Positions 54,471 to 64,000 of a stretch of DNA of 64,000 nucleotides are shown piece by piece. The DNA lies in NCBI GenBank assembly GCA_946478845.1, contig CAMLDI010000009.1:1-64000 (forward strand), given 5' to 3'. The DNA comes from an uncultured Paenibacillaceae bacterium. Its GTDB lineage: Bacteria > Bacillota > Bacilli > Aneurinibacillales > Aneurinibacillaceae. Both the position numbers and the translations under genes were made by a program. Under the pieces are notes generated by a model. The model was not told the DNA's origin. It ran no database searches and was given only the letters and a program-made list of their open reading frames with translations. Positions within the stretch are counted from its first letter, which is position 1; each line of letters begins with the position of its first letter.

Positions 54471-55235
54471 ATGCTTAATAAGATTTTAGCTAGTTTTGGA
54501 ATTGGTTCCGCGAAAGTGGATGCCCGTTTATCAAATAACCATGTGCGCATTGGTGAGGATTTAAAAGGAGAAATCCATATCCAGGGGGGGAGTGTGGAAC
54601 AATCCATATCTCAAATTTATATGTATTTATTTACATACTATTATCGGGAAGCAAATGATAATGAAACCCTTCATAAAGAAGTGTTAGCATCTTTCCGGGT
54701 TTCTGACACCCTTGTCATTTCACCTGGAGAGAAGAAAATTCTTCCCTTCCAATTGAAAATACCATACCATACTCCAATTTCATTTAATAAACAAAAAGTG
54801 TATTTAAGCACAGGATTAGATATTGAAAGAGCCATCGACCCCAAAGACCTGGATCCTGTTGTGGTGCAACCAGACCCTCTTATGGAAGAAATATTCCACC
54901 AAATGGACTACCTGGGATTCCGCCAATCTTATGAAAGCGGAAAATGCAAACATGCAAGGCATATCCATCGGGCTGTTCCTTTTGTGCAGGAATTTGAATA
55001 TAAGCCCCAGGGAACATTTAGGGATCGCCTTGATGAAGTTGAACTTATATTTGATGTCCACGAATCAGGGATGGATATCTTAATGCAAGTGGATAAAAGG
55101 GGTAATAATATTATGGGTATCTTTGCAGAAGCCCTTGATTTAGATGAAAAGTATATTCGTCTATCTATCGATCGGGTTCAGGGAGTCCCTGCTAATTTAA
55201 TTGAGAATAAAATTAGGGAGGCTCTTGGTTTATAG
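54471..55235 (+). CDS. spo0M: Sporulation-control protein Spo0M
   Basis: 254 residues. The arrestin-like N-terminal domain begins MLNKILASFGIGSAKVD, which is diagnostic, and the C-terminal SpoOM half includes EFEYKPQGTFRDRLDEVELIFD. AAGGAGGAG stands before ATG 54471. Spo0M influences entry into sporulation and cell division in B. subtilis. Supports a spore-forming host. Confidence 0.95.
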   Translation: MLNKILASFGIGSAKVDARLSNNHVRIGEDLKGEIHIQGGSVEQSISQIYMYLFTYYYREANDNETLHKEVLASFRVSDTLVISPGEKKILPFQLKIPYHTPISFNKQKVYLSTGLDIERAIDPKDLDPVVVQPDPLMEEIFHQMDYLGFRQSYESGKCKHARHIHRAVPFVQEFEYKPQGTFRDRLDEVELIFDVHESGMDILMQVDKRGNNIMGIFAEALDLDEKYIRLSIDRVQGVPANLIENKIREALGL

Positions 55236-55238
55236 ATT

Positions 55239-56183
55239 ATGGATGCACATTGGAAAATGGATGATCAATGGCTTGAATATAAGGCCGGGAAAGAAGACGC
55301 AGGCCTTCTTTTAGAACAATTATTAAAGGAACGTCTCCATATTTCAGGGAGAATGATTCAAAGGATTACAAGAAATAAGGGGCTTTTTTTAAATCGAAAA
55401 GCCCCCTTTTTGCAGAAAAAGGTGAAAAACGGGGACCGGATAAAAGTGCGGATTGGAGATGGAACAAAAGAACCGCCTTTACAGCCGGCCCCTCTTCCTC
55501 TTGATCTTCTTTTTGAGGATGATGCCATAATGGTTGTGAATAAACAGCCAGGATTAATGGTCCATCCTGTGAAAGAAGGACAAAATTATACATTGGCACA
55601 CGGCATCGCTTTTTATCGCCTGCAAAAAGGTAAATCAGGCTTTGTCCGGCCTGTCCATCGTTTAGATAAAGACACCAGTGGGGCAATTCTATTTGCAGGA
55701 AATGGCTACATTCATCGCCTTTTGGACCAGCAGCTTCAGGAAGGCCTCATGAAGCGTTCCTATTGTGCTGTAGTGGAAGGGCATTTAGGGGGACCAGGAG
55801 AAAAAGGAATCATTAACGTACCCATTGCCAGGGACCCTTCCCACCCCACTCGCCGCCAGGTCAAAGAAGGAGGCGAGACGGCGGTTACCCGATACGAAAT
55901 AAAGGAAACCTATGCCTCTGCAACCCTGGTAGAAGCCCAATTAGAGACAGGGAGAACCCATCAGATTCGGGTTCATTTTAGCCATCTTGGCCATCCTCTA
56001 CTAGGTGATACCCTTTATGGGGGCGGGAATAGCCTAATTAAGCGCCAGGCGTTGCATGCCTATTCTTTTCGCTTTATCCATCCTGTAACCGGCCAACCAA
56101 TGGAGTTTGAGGCTCCCCTGCCTGATGATTTTAATCAGCTCTTATTGCATTTGAAAAATAACCAGGGGGAAAACCATGGCTGA
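55239..56183 (+). CDS. RluA family pseudouridine synthase
   Basis: 314 residues. An S4-like N-terminal region (GRMIQRITRNKGLFLN) precedes the catalytic domain, with catalytic Asp in HRLDKDTSG near residue 142 and GRTHQIRVHF near 238. It isomerises uridine in rRNA or tRNA; target unknown. The gene begins 3 bp after spo0M and depends on a GGGAGG inside the spo0M end, so coupling is likely. It overlaps the next gene by 8 bp. Confidence 0.9.
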   Translation: MDAHWKMDDQWLEYKAGKEDAGLLLEQLLKERLHISGRMIQRITRNKGLFLNRKAPFLQKKVKNGDRIKVRIGDGTKEPPLQPAPLPLDLLFEDDAIMVVNKQPGLMVHPVKEGQNYTLAHGIAFYRLQKGKSGFVRPVHRLDKDTSGAILFAGNGYIHRLLDQQLQEGLMKRSYCAVVEGHLGGPGEKGIINVPIARDPSHPTRRQVKEGGETAVTRYEIKETYASATLVEAQLETGRTHQIRVHFSHLGHPLLGDTLYGGGNSLIKRQALHAYSFRFIHPVTGQPMEFEAPLPDDFNQLLLHLKNNQGENHG

Positions 56184-57474
56184 GTTGTTAATGGAAGAAA
56201 AAGTATTTCGAGACCCTGTACACCGTTATATCCATGTAAGAGAGAAGCTCATTTGGGATTTAATTAATGCTGCTGAATTTCAGCGATTGCGCCGCATTCG
56301 CCAATTAGGCACCTGTTATACTACCTTTCCTGGTGCGGAGCACAGCCGTTTTAACCATAGTCTGGGTGTTTATGAAATTGTCCGCCGCATTCTGCTGCAA
56401 TTTGAAGGAAAAGTTTCCTTGACGGAAGAGGAAAAGCTCCTTGCCTTAAGTGCAGCTCTCCTCCATGACCTGGGCCATGGCCCTTTCTCCCATTCCTTTG
56501 AGAAAGTATTTGGCACTGACCATGAAGAATGGTCCCAGGCCATTATTGAAGGAGATACCCAGGTCAACAAAGTATTGCGTGGAATATCTGATAATTTCCC
56601 TAAAAGGGTATCCCAGGTCATCGGGAAAACCTACAGCAATACTTTAATTACAAGCATGATATCAAGCCAAATCGATGCAGACCGTATGGATTATTTATTG
56701 AGAGATACCTATTATACAGGCACGAACTATGGCTTTTTTGATATGGAGCGAATTCTCCGGGTGATGCGTCCTTATGGGGGGAAAGTGGCGATAAAACATA
56801 CAGGAATGCATGCTGTTGAAGATTATATTGTTTCCCGTTATCAAATGTACTGGCAGGTATATTTCCACCCTACCACCCGCAGTGCAGAAGTCATTTTGAG
56901 GAAGATCTTCGAACGGGTAAAAACCCTTTTTGAAAGGGGTTATCAATTCAATCGGGAACCCCTCCATTTCTTATCTTTTTTTCAACAAAAGATCGCCCTG
57001 CAGGATTATTTAGACCTGGATGAATCAGTGGTCTTGTTCTATATGGGGGAATGGAGAAAAGAGAAGGATCCCATTCTTAGTGACTTATGCCAGCGATTTA
57101 TGGACCGCCGTCTTTTTAAATATGTAGAATATGAAGAAGATTATTCTAACGGGGAATGGATGGAGGAATTAAAAGAACTGTTCCGTTCCATTCGTATTGA
57201 TCCGGATTATTATCTGGCCGTCGATTCCCCTTCCGACCTTCCTTATGATGTATATCGGGCAGGGGATGAAGAAAGGGTTCCCATTAACATCCTCTTTCCT
57301 GGGGGAAAAGTCGAAGAACTTTCCAAATGTTCTATTTTAGTTGAATCCATTTCCGGGAAATGGCGTTATGACCATAAACTGTATTATCCAAGGGATTTAT
57401 TGGAAGATGGGACAAGGGATTCAAGAGTGGTAGAAGAGATTTATAAAAGATTAACAAGGTCTGAATGGAAATAA
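56176..57474 (+). CDS. ywfO: HD-domain phosphohydrolase, YwfO-like
   Basis: 432 residues. The HD metal site is clear: H in EHSRFNHSLGVYE near 57, HD in LLHDLGHGPFSH near 94 and D in QIDADRMDYLL near 170. This is the dGTPase/SAMHD1-like YwfO family. The N-terminus KVFRDPVHRYIHV is also family-typical. Reaction is probably dNTP hydrolysis, unproven. Last gene of the spo0M-rluA-ywfO run. Confidence 0.9.
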   Translation: MAELLMEEKVFRDPVHRYIHVREKLIWDLINAAEFQRLRRIRQLGTCYTTFPGAEHSRFNHSLGVYEIVRRILLQFEGKVSLTEEEKLLALSAALLHDLGHGPFSHSFEKVFGTDHEEWSQAIIEGDTQVNKVLRGISDNFPKRVSQVIGKTYSNTLITSMISSQIDADRMDYLLRDTYYTGTNYGFFDMERILRVMRPYGGKVAIKHTGMHAVEDYIVSRYQMYWQVYFHPTTRSAEVILRKIFERVKTLFERGYQFNREPLHFLSFFQQKIALQDYLDLDESVVLFYMGEWRKEKDPILSDLCQRFMDRRLFKYVEYEEDYSNGEWMEELKELFRSIRIDPDYYLAVDSPSDLPYDVYRAGDEERVPINILFPGGKVEELSKCSILVESISGKWRYDHKLYYPRDLLEDGTRDSRVVEEIYKRLTRSEWK

Positions 57475-57562
57475 GTTTGTAAATTCCTCGAAATTATGAA
57501 CAAAATGTGAACAAATTTTGTCAAGAATTGATTTGAAAATTATATTTGAGTTAGAATCAAAA

Positions 57563-57585
57563 AGTATAGATTGTATATCTATACT
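57563..57585. repeat. 9-bp inverted repeat in intergenic region
   Basis: AGTATAGAT and ATCTATACT separated by five bases, about 90 bp after ywfO and just before its terminator. Nothing else is seen in the 273-bp spacer between ywfO and the PBP gene apart from the terminator. Confidence 0.5.
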
Positions 57586-57593
57586 AGGACAAT

Positions 57594-57630
57594 AAAAAAG
57601 GAGAGCTGGCCGGCTCTCCCTTTTTATTTT
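57594..57630. terminator. Terminator after ywfO
   Basis: An AAAAAAGGAGAGC stem with GCTCTCC and a TTTTTATTTT tail, six-base loop. A/T flanks would allow use from both sides. Confidence 0.85.
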
Positions 57631-57747
57631 ATCAATGATTCAGCTTTCGTTTTTTTTGTCAATACGTGGTTTTTCTTAATTTATATTATTTTGGTGAGGT
57701 GCTTTTTTGAATCAATAAAGTGACTTTCGAGCAAGCCGTAACAAATC

Positions 57748-59775
57748 TTACTTAAATAGCCCTTTGAATCGTTCCCAAATAGATCCAACCTTTTTCTTCT
57801 CCGTTTCTTTCTTCAGAGAAGGATGAAGCTCGCAGTATTCTGTAGGTTCTGTCCCCTGTTTAAAATACATCAGTTCTTTTGTAGGACACTGGTCTGTGGC
57901 AAGTTGATTGCTAGCTGGATCAATATAAGCAGCCACCACTCCTGGCGTAACCTCGAAGCTGGTTTTTGGCTGGTTTTTTAATGCATTGGCCATGTAATTC
58001 CCCCAGATTGGTTGCCCTGCCCGGGTATACTTTTGTTCAATTTTCCGGTTATCATCATACCCAATCCATACACTGGTTACCAGTTGAGGTGTAAAACCGC
58101 ATAACCAGGCATCATAATCTGTGGAGCCTGTCTTACCCGCCACAGGGCGATTAAGGAGATGTTGGATCGTAGCCGCTGTTCCTTTGGGTTCAAATACACT
58201 TTGCATTAAATAGGTCAAAACAAAGGTATTGTCAGCATCAGCCACCTGAGTTCCCCTCCCCTCATTTTCTGCCAGGACATTCCCTTCTTTATCTACAATT
58301 TTTTTGATTGCAATAGGTTCCATTCGTTTGCCCTGATTGGCAATCGTTCCATAGGCTACGGTCATTTCATAAGGTGTTACAGGGTCTGGTCCAAGAGCCT
58401 CTGATGGCAGAAGGCTGAGTTTAGAGGTAATCCCCAGGCGTTTTGCCATATCTATCATTTTTTCATTTCCGATTTGCATATGTGCAGTGACAGCATAAAT
58501 ATTATTTGATTCTTTAATGGCATTTTTCATGTTTATAAAGGTATTGGTATATTTGTTTTTAAAATTATTTGGGTTATAACTTTTTCCATCTTCATAGGTA
58601 AAGGTGGTGGGTTCATCTTTGACCATGGTTAAAGGGGTAAACCCATTTTCCAGGGCAGCCATGTATAACATGGGTTTGATGGATGAACCAGGTGGACGTT
58701 TAGCAAAAACCCGATTATACTGGCTTTCTTTATAATCCCTTCCCCCTACCATTGCTTTAATAAATCCTGTTTTAGGATCCATAGATAGCAAAGCAGCCTG
58801 CAATGGAACATCCTGGGGAAGGTTTTTTTGCACCGCTTCCTCCGCTGCTTTTTGTATCACTGGATCCAGCGTGGTATAAATTTTTAACCCCCCATGTTGG
58901 AAGGTATGTTCATCAATGTTATATTTTTCTTTGACCAGGTGAGTCACATAATCAATAAAATAAGGGGCCATAATCTTTTGGGTTGAAGCCTTTTTCGTGG
59001 CTAGTTGCAAAGGTTCTTTAAAGGCTTCGTCGGCTTTAGCCTGGCTAATGTATCCCTCTTCTACCATGGCACGCAATACAATCTGTTGCCGCTCTTTGGC
59101 CCGTTGAAAATTGAGAAAAGGAGAATAGTATTTCGGACCTTTTGGCAGGCCAACAAGCATGCTTGCTTCCGCTAAATTTAACTCAGAAGCTTTCTTATTA
59201 AAATAGGTTTGGGCTGCAGCTTCAATGCCATAGGCGGAATGGCCATAATAAATCTGGTTTAAATAAAGCTCTAGCAATTGATCCTTTGAATAATTTAACT
59301 CTAATTGCAGGGTGAGCAGAGCTTCTTTTATTTTGCGGCTCCAGGTTTTATCAAGATTTAAGTATAAATTGCGGGCCAGCTGCATGGTAATGGTACTGCC
59401 ACCCTGGAGTTTTGCCATATGCATAAGATCCGTTAATCCTGCACCAATCAATCGAGTCACATCAAACCCTGGATGGTCATAAAATTTTTTATCTTCCACA
59501 GCAATGGTGGCTTGCCGCAAATATAAAGGAATTTGGTCAAGGGTAATGGATTCCCTGTTTTCTCCTTTATATAAAGTGGCAATCACTTGATTTCCTTCCC
59601 CATATACCGTTGTTGTTTCATTTATTTTTGATTGGGGCAAAGGTTGGGAACGTAAATAAAGAAGAAGAAATAAAAAAAGTACAGTACAAATCCCAATCCC
59701 AATGCCCGCTGCTTTTGCCCACCATTGCCAGCGCAATAAATAGGCCCGCTTGCGAATTTTATGTTCTAACTTCAT
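57748..59775 (-). CDS. pbpG: Class A penicillin-binding protein (PBP1A/2D type)
   Basis: 675 residues. One N-terminal membrane helix (about 25-47), a GT51 glycosyltransferase domain with catalytic Glu in VEDKKFYDHPG and GGSTITMQLARNL, then a transpeptidase with SxxK as SSIKPML near 375, SNN as SNNIYA and KTG as GKTGSTD. It polymerises and crosslinks peptidoglycan outside the membrane. Neighbours speE, ywiB and argS mirror the B. subtilis pbpG (ywhE) region. ATG 59775 has CAGGGGG ahead. Confidence 0.9.
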   Translation of the reverse strand: MKLEHKIRKRAYLLRWQWWAKAAGIGIGICTVLFLFLLLYLRSQPLPQSKINETTTVYGEGNQVIATLYKGENRESITLDQIPLYLRQATIAVEDKKFYDHPGFDVTRLIGAGLTDLMHMAKLQGGSTITMQLARNLYLNLDKTWSRKIKEALLTLQLELNYSKDQLLELYLNQIYYGHSAYGIEAAAQTYFNKKASELNLAEASMLVGLPKGPKYYSPFLNFQRAKERQQIVLRAMVEEGYISQAKADEAFKEPLQLATKKASTQKIMAPYFIDYVTHLVKEKYNIDEHTFQHGGLKIYTTLDPVIQKAAEEAVQKNLPQDVPLQAALLSMDPKTGFIKAMVGGRDYKESQYNRVFAKRPPGSSIKPMLYMAALENGFTPLTMVKDEPTTFTYEDGKSYNPNNFKNKYTNTFINMKNAIKESNNIYAVTAHMQIGNEKMIDMAKRLGITSKLSLLPSEALGPDPVTPYEMTVAYGTIANQGKRMEPIAIKKIVDKEGNVLAENEGRGTQVADADNTFVLTYLMQSVFEPKGTAATIQHLLNRPVAGKTGSTDYDAWLCGFTPQLVTSVWIGYDDNRKIEQKYTRAGQPIWGNYMANALKNQPKTSFEVTPGVVAAYIDPASNQLATDQCPTKELMYFKQGTEPTEYCELHPSLKKETEKKKVGSIWERFKGLFK

Positions 59776-59968
59776 GATAAATCCCCCTGATTCCCGTGAC
59801 ATTCCCTTTATTTAGTATGGTATTATTTACTACGCCCTATTCAAATGAAAAGAATAGCTCTTGATTTTTCCTGTATGTCCTATATAATGTTTTTTGTTTT
59901 AAAGTTTCGACAATGTTATACAATAAGAGAGTATTTTACTAAGGTATTGAATTAAAGGGGGACATCTC

Positions 59969-60799
59969 ATGGGCGGCATGTGGTATACTGAAAAACAAAC
60001 ATCAGACTTCGGCATTACAATTCGAATTAATAAAACTTTACATACAGAACAAACTGATTTTCAGAAATTAGAAATCGCAGAAACTGCAGAATTCGGCAAT
60101 ATGTTATTCCTTGATGGCATGGTCATGACTTCTCAAAAAGATGAATTCGTGTACCATGAAATGGTTGCCCATCCTATTTTAAATACTCACCCCAATCCAG
60201 AACATGTTCTCGTTGTTGGCGGTGGAGACGGTGGCGTCATTCGCGAAATTTTAAAGCATGAAAAAGTGAAAAAAGCGACCCTTGTAGAAATTGATGGCAA
60301 GGTAATTGAATACTCTAAGAAATATTTGCCAGAAATCGCTGGTAAATTAGAGGACGAACGAGTAGACGTAAAAGTTGATGATGGCTTCATGCACATTGTA
60401 AAAAGCAAAAAACTCTATGATGTCATCATGGTAGATTCTACAGAACCTGTAGGGCCAGCAGCTCCTTTATTTGAAAGAGGATTTTATCAAGGGATTTATG
60501 ATGCTTTAAAAGAGGAAGGAATGTTTGTAGCCCAAACGGACAATCCCTGGTTTAAAGCGGATTTAATTCAAAAAGTGAATCGGGACGTAAAAGAAATTTT
60601 CCCAATTTGCAAAGTATACACTGCCAATGTTCCTACTTATCCAAGTGGGTTGTGGACCTTCACCATTGGTTCTAAAAAGTATGATCCAGAACAAGTGGAT
60701 GTAAATGCAATCCCAGAAAGAGAAACCAAATACTATACACCTAAGCTTCATAAAGCCGCTTTCGTGTTACCTAAGTTTGTTGAAGATTTAACGAAGTAA
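59969..60799 (+). CDS. speE: Spermidine synthase
   Basis: 276 residues. [16 protein letters not shown] start, [21 protein letters not shown] substrate loop, SAM-binding [12 protein letters not shown] near residue 82 and [10 protein letters not shown] with the catalytic Asp near 155. Transfers aminopropyl from decarboxylated SAM to putrescine. AAAGGGGG precedes ATG 59969. The usual downstream speB (agmatinase) is missing here; ywiB follows instead. Confidence 0.95.
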   Translation: MGGMWYTEKQTSDFGITIRINKTLHTEQTDFQKLEIAETAEFGNMLFLDGMVMTSQKDEFVYHEMVAHPILNTHPNPEHVLVVGGGDGGVIREILKHEKVKKATLVEIDGKVIEYSKKYLPEIAGKLEDERVDVKVDDGFMHIVKSKKLYDVIMVDSTEPVGPAAPLFERGFYQGIYDALKEEGMFVAQTDNPWFKADLIQKVNRDVKEIFPICKVYTANVPTYPSGLWTFTIGSKKYDPEQVDVNAIPERETKYYTPKLHKAAFVLPKFVEDLTK

Positions 60800-60823
60800 A
60801 TGTTTCGTTTGCTTTTGTTTTCT

Positions 60824-60859
60824 AAATGAAACCCGTTATTGGCGGGTTTCATTTGTTTT
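60824..60859 (+). terminator. Rho-independent terminator
   Basis: A 12-bp stem (60824-60835 with 60843-60854) and T-rich tail after speE. Confidence 0.85.
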
Positions 60860-60912
60860 GTAAAGGAAAAAAACGTAATATAGAACTAATTGATAATATT
60901 GAGGTGATTTCC

Positions 60913-61332
60913 GTGGATACACCATCCCAATCTGTCATCCTAGAAATGGTCAGCGATTTTGGGATTCAGGAAAATGAATGGTCAAGTCACCAGGAACAAC
61001 ACCAGGCCCAATTGCAGAAAAAAGGAAGCCACTGGTATATTTCTTTTCAAGAAGAACAGGGCATATCCCTTTTAAAAGTTTCAGAAAAAGACATAACAGT
61101 AATTCGCAGGGGCCAGGTGGCCATGCGCCAACCTTTCCGCTCCGGTGTTGTCACCAGCGGTACATATAGTAATCTCGCAGGAAAAATGCACATGGAAACA
61201 CATACCCTTGAAATCGTTTGTGAAATTGATTCCCAGGGGCAATTCCTTGGTGCCATGTGGCGATATGATTTGCGTTTAAATGGACAAGATGTCGGCCAAA
61301 ATCGGGTTACCTGTACTATCCGTCGAACATAG
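60913..61332 (+). CDS. ywiB: DUF1934 beta-barrel protein, YwiB-like
   Basis: 139 residues. SGTYSNLAGKMHMETHT and MWRYDLRLNGQDVGQNRV, each near the C-terminal half, are DUF1934 hallmarks (calycin-like barrel). GTG 60913 has GAGGTG seven bases upstream. The longer frame would start inside the speE terminator at 60826, so it is rejected. Sits before argS as ywiB does in B. subtilis. Function unknown. Confidence 0.85.
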   Translation: MDTPSQSVILEMVSDFGIQENEWSSHQEQHQAQLQKKGSHWYISFQEEQGISLLKVSEKDITVIRRGQVAMRQPFRSGVVTSGTYSNLAGKMHMETHTLEIVCEIDSQGQFLGAMWRYDLRLNGQDVGQNRVTCTIRRT

Positions 61333-61350
61333 GGATTGGAGGAATGAATA

Positions 61351-63021
61351 GTGAATATCGTTGAACAAACAAAAAATAAGATTATCTCGGAAATTAAACG
61401 GGCAGTAGAAAAAGCAGGAATCGTAGAAGCTGCACAAATCCCTGAGATTATCCTGGAAATTCCCAGAGAGAAAGCCCACGGGGATTATGCAACCAATATT
61501 GCCATGCAATTAACCCGCATTGCCCGTCGCAATCCTCGCCAAATTGCTGAAGGGATTGTGGAACAATTCAACAAAGAGGCTGCTAGCATTTCCAAAATTG
61601 AAATTGCTGGCCCAGGCTTTATTAACTTCTATATGGATAACTCCTATTTAACAGGGGTTGTAGGACAGGTCATTCAAGTTGGTGAAAATTATGGCCGTAC
61701 TGAGTCTGGAAACCATGAAAGAGTCCAGGTTGAATATGTAAGTGCGAACCCCACCGGGGACCTTCACTTAGGCCATGCCCGTGGCGCAGCCTTTGGTGAT
61801 GCTTTATGCAATGTCCTTGCTTATGCAGGTTATGATGTTCAGCGGGAATACTACATCAATGATGCAGGGAACCAGATTGTGAACCTGGCCAAATCCATTG
61901 AAGCCCGCTACTTCCAGGCCCTTGGCAAAGATATGGAAATGCCGGAAGACGGCTACTATGGCCAGGATATTATTGAATTCGGGAAAGAATTAGCGGAAAA
62001 AGAGGGTACAAAGTATGTGGAAATGGATCCTCAGGAACGTTTTGAGTATTTCAAAGTATGGGGACGTGACCGGGAATTAGAAAAAATTAAAAAAGACCTG
62101 GGTGATTTCCGGGTTGAATTTGATGAATGGTTCAGTGAAACCTCTCTTTACCAAAGCGGGGCCATCAATGAGGCATTAGAGGAATTAAGAAAACGTGGAT
62201 ATATTTATGAACAGGATGGGGCAACATGGCTTCGTTCTACCGATTTTGGCGATGACAAAGACCGGGTGTTGATTAAGCAAGATGGAACCTATACCTATTT
62301 AACGCCGGATATCGCCTACCACGAAAACAAATACAATCGGGGCTTTGACCGTTTAATTAATATTTGGGGTGCCGATCACCATGGCTATATTCCCCGCATG
62401 AAAGCAGCTATGCAGTGTCTCGGCCATCGCCCGGAACAATTAGTGGTATTAATTAATCAAATGGTTAGCCTCTATCAGGGCGGAGAGAAAGTGAAAATGT
62501 CCAAGCGGACAGGGAAAGCGGTAACCATGCGTGATTTGATGGAAGAGGTAGGCACCGATGCAACCCGTTACTTCTTCACCATGCGCAGCCAGGATGCCCA
62601 TTTGGATTTTGATATGGATTTGGCCATTTCCAAATCCAATGAAAACCCTGTTTTCTATGTGCAATACGCCCATGCCCGTATTTGCAGCATTTTCCGCAAA
62701 GCCGAAGAACAGGGAATTACCCTGGATCTCAATGCAGCTGACTTTTCCGGTTTAACCAGTGAGAAAGAAACGGATCTCTTAAAACATCTTGGGGCCTTCC
62801 CGGAAGAAGTGGCGGAAGCCGCAACAGCCCTTGCTCCCCATCGTGTTGTCCGTTATGTATATGACCTGGCTACCCTGCTCCACAGCTTCTACAATGCGGA
62901 ACAGGTGATCACAGACAATGCTGGCCTTACCCATGCTCGTTTAGCCTTAATGAAGGCTGTACAAACTACAATCCAAAATAGCTTGCGCCTGATCGGTGTA
63001 TCTGCACCCGAGCGCATGTAA
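61351..63021 (+). CDS. argS: Arginyl-tRNA synthetase
   Basis: Class I synthetase of 556 residues. An N-terminal Add-1 domain (about 1-110), HIGH-type motif HLGHARG near residue 140, KMSK motif VKMSKRTG near 380 and a C-terminal anticodon-binding DALR domain (about 440-556). GTG 61351 has GGAGGAATG upstream. No T-box leader is visible. Ends at a strong terminator. Confidence 0.95.
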   Translation: MNIVEQTKNKIISEIKRAVEKAGIVEAAQIPEIILEIPREKAHGDYATNIAMQLTRIARRNPRQIAEGIVEQFNKEAASISKIEIAGPGFINFYMDNSYLTGVVGQVIQVGENYGRTESGNHERVQVEYVSANPTGDLHLGHARGAAFGDALCNVLAYAGYDVQREYYINDAGNQIVNLAKSIEARYFQALGKDMEMPEDGYYGQDIIEFGKELAEKEGTKYVEMDPQERFEYFKVWGRDRELEKIKKDLGDFRVEFDEWFSETSLYQSGAINEALEELRKRGYIYEQDGATWLRSTDFGDDKDRVLIKQDGTYTYLTPDIAYHENKYNRGFDRLINIWGADHHGYIPRMKAAMQCLGHRPEQLVVLINQMVSLYQGGEKVKMSKRTGKAVTMRDLMEEVGTDATRYFFTMRSQDAHLDFDMDLAISKSNENPVFYVQYAHARICSIFRKAEEQGITLDLNAADFSGLTSEKETDLLKHLGAFPEEVAEAATALAPHRVVRYVYDLATLLHSFYNAEQVITDNAGLTHARLALMKAVQTTIQNSLRLIGVSAPERM

Positions 63022-63033
63022 AAAGCAAGATAA

Positions 63034-63070
63034 AGAAAGCCCCTGGATATCAAATCCAGGGGCTTTCTCT
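63034..63070. terminator. Bidirectional terminator
   Basis: A 15-bp stem (63034-63048 with 63054-63068) lies between the convergent argS and ktrB genes and reaches into the ktrB stop. Confidence 0.9.
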
Positions 63071-64000
63071 AACCAATCAATATTTTTTCTTCTGCATAAC
63101 GAACCGTTGATTTGTTTTTCTTTTTTGCTAAGGCAAAAGCCAGGGTAAGGGGACCTAATCGACCGATAAACATTGTTGTAATAATAATAATTTTCCCGAA
63201 AACGGACAGATGGGGAGTAAGGCCCATAGAGAGTCCCACGGTGCCAAAAGCGGACACAGTTTCGAAAAGAATCTCCATGAAATCTCGTTGGTGGGATTGT
63301 TCTGATAAAACTAAAAGCATTGTGGAAGAAATGACAACCAGTAAAGAAATCATAATTACCGCTACGGAACGGAACACAATTTCAGTTGATAGGCGCCGTC
63401 TTAAAATCTGTACTTCACTGCGGCCTTTAATAATATTAATAACGGAAACAATCAGTACGGCAAATGTGTTTGTTTTAATGCCTCCCCCAGTAGAACCAGA
63501 GGAAGCGCCAATAAACATTAAAAAAATCATGAATAGTTGGGAAGCAGCCATCATTCCGCCAATGTCTATGGTATTAAATCCTGCTGTTCTGACTACAACC
63601 CCCTGGAAATAAGCGGCCCATAAACGTTCACCCCATGTTAAAGAGCCGAAAGTATGGGAGTTGAAAAGTTCCATAATAAATATAAATAAAAATCCTGACA
63701 TTGATAAATAAAAGGTAGTTAAGATTACAATTTTTGTATGTAGGGAGAAGTTTTTCCAACTTCTCTTATTAAAAATATCGATAATTACCATAAATCCAAT
63801 CCCGCCAATAATAAACAGGAAAGTAATTACAATGTTAACGATAGGATCTCCCACATATTTGCTTAAGCTATCTGGCCAAAGTCCAAAACCAGCATTATTA
63901 AAAGATGAAATGGAATGGAAAATCCCATAATATAAAGCACGGCTAAATCCCAAATCCGGTGTCCACCGCAGGGTTAATATGATTGCGGCAATGGTCTCTA
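63069..64000 (-). CDS. ktrB: KtrB/TrkH family potassium uptake protein, 5' truncated
   Basis: The frame is open to the window edge, so the start lies outside. The visible part (about 310 residues) has the selectivity-filter segments SFNNAGFG, VVRTAGFNT and SAFGTVGLSMG of three of the four pore repeats, with SSGSTGGGIKT between them. The first repeat is missing off the edge. The TTG at 63953 is not a real start because family-like sequence runs through it. Needs a KtrA/C RCK subunit, not seen here. Confidence 0.9.
   Translation of the reverse strand, partial: ETIAAIILTLRWTPDLGFSRALYYGIFHSISSFNNAGFGLWPDSLSKYVGDPIVNIVITFLFIIGGIGFMVIIDIFNKRSWKNFSLHTKIVILTTFYLSMSGFLFIFIMELFNSHTFGSLTWGERLWAAYFQGVVVRTAGFNTIDIGGMMAASQLFMIFLMFIGASSGSTGGGIKTNTFAVLIVSVINIIKGRSEVQILRRRLSTEIVFRSVAVIMISLLVVISSTMLLVLSEQSHQRDFMEILFETVSAFGTVGLSMGLTPHLSVFGKIIIITTMFIGRLGPLTLAFALAKKKNKSTVRYAEEKILIG

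Noticed and set aside
60826..60912. Longer ywiB starting at ATG 60826
   Set aside because: That ATG lies within the speE terminator stem; GTG 60913 has a proper ribosome site and family-like start.
63112..63612. Plus-strand 166-codon frame over ktrB
   Set aside because: Shadow of the conserved KtrB coding strand.

Overview
The window is chromosomal DNA of a low-GC, endospore-forming member of the Bacillales. Evidence includes a Spo0M homologue, BclA-type collagen-like proteins, AsnO-type asparagine synthetase, the SigY/YxlC/YxlE module, Ecs-type ABC pairs, and a B. subtilis-like stretch of class A PBP, speE, ywiB and argS. Strong GGAGG ribosome sites, frequent TTG/GTG starts and GNRA-free T-tailed terminators fit. 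A class III hybrid-cluster protein, orphan cytochrome b and polyferredoxin suggest facultatively anaerobic life. I cannot name the species.

Layout. 1-4.1 kb: three spore-surface type collagen-like proteins (the first cut by the window edge) and a TPR glycosyltransferase. 4.2-7.1 kb: ABC-2 exporter, an unknown membrane-anchored protein, a methyltransferase. 7.1-8.6 kb (minus): sfsA and a TtcA-type tRNA thiolase. 8.7-12.6 kb: a glutamine-type ABC locus whose binding protein is reduced to a signal peptide, followed by a GlnK/GlnL-type two-component system. A triple TTTTGT-type direct repeat upstream of the ATPase matches the known B. subtilis GlnL site. 12.6-16.6 kb: MsrAB, three-Cys peroxiredoxin, and an ADP-ribosylglycohydrolase/WYL regulator pair behind a perfect palindrome. 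16.6-20.5 kb (minus): CBS protein, GalU, UDP-glucose dehydrogenase, GT4 glycosyltransferase. 20.6-27.2 kb: M48 protease, SafE-like protein with CopA, LysM-CAP protein, unknown membrane protein.

27.3-31.2 kb: methyltransferase, Crp/Fnr regulator, cupin, YwiC and Hcp, with TGTGA-N6-TCACA boxes before ywiC and hcp. A third, slightly degenerate box lies before an unstudied three-gene operon at 38.9-40.6 kb (secreted protein, NapH-like polyferredoxin, Cys-rich small membrane protein). 31.2-32.7 kb is decayed accessory DNA: minus-strand pseudogene fragments, a 41-codon gene, a PBECR-like nuclease-fold gene and a possible tnpB/right-end remnant. 32.8-38.7 kb: YiiX-type hydrolase, first EcsAB pair, HAD phosphatase, SigY operon, GGDEF-EAL protein. 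40.6-46.8 kb: DUF3939, FAH-family enzyme, MarR with an orphan FdnI-like cytochrome b, a SAM-I riboswitch in front of an uncharacterised 108-codon gene, and the 5-oxoprolinase operon pxpBCA. 46.8-64 kb: mostly housekeeping genes, including a second EcsAB pair, asnO, spo0M, rluA-type synthase, ywfO, PBP1-type enzyme, speE, ywiB, argS and a KtrB-type potassium channel cut by the window end.

The most interesting items are the SAM riboswitch/unknown gene pair, the Fnr-box-preceded polyferredoxin/Cys-rich operon, the binding-protein-less glutamine ABC locus under a GlnL-like site, and the ADP-ribosylglycohydrolase/WYL pair. All are read by eye; no database search was run.
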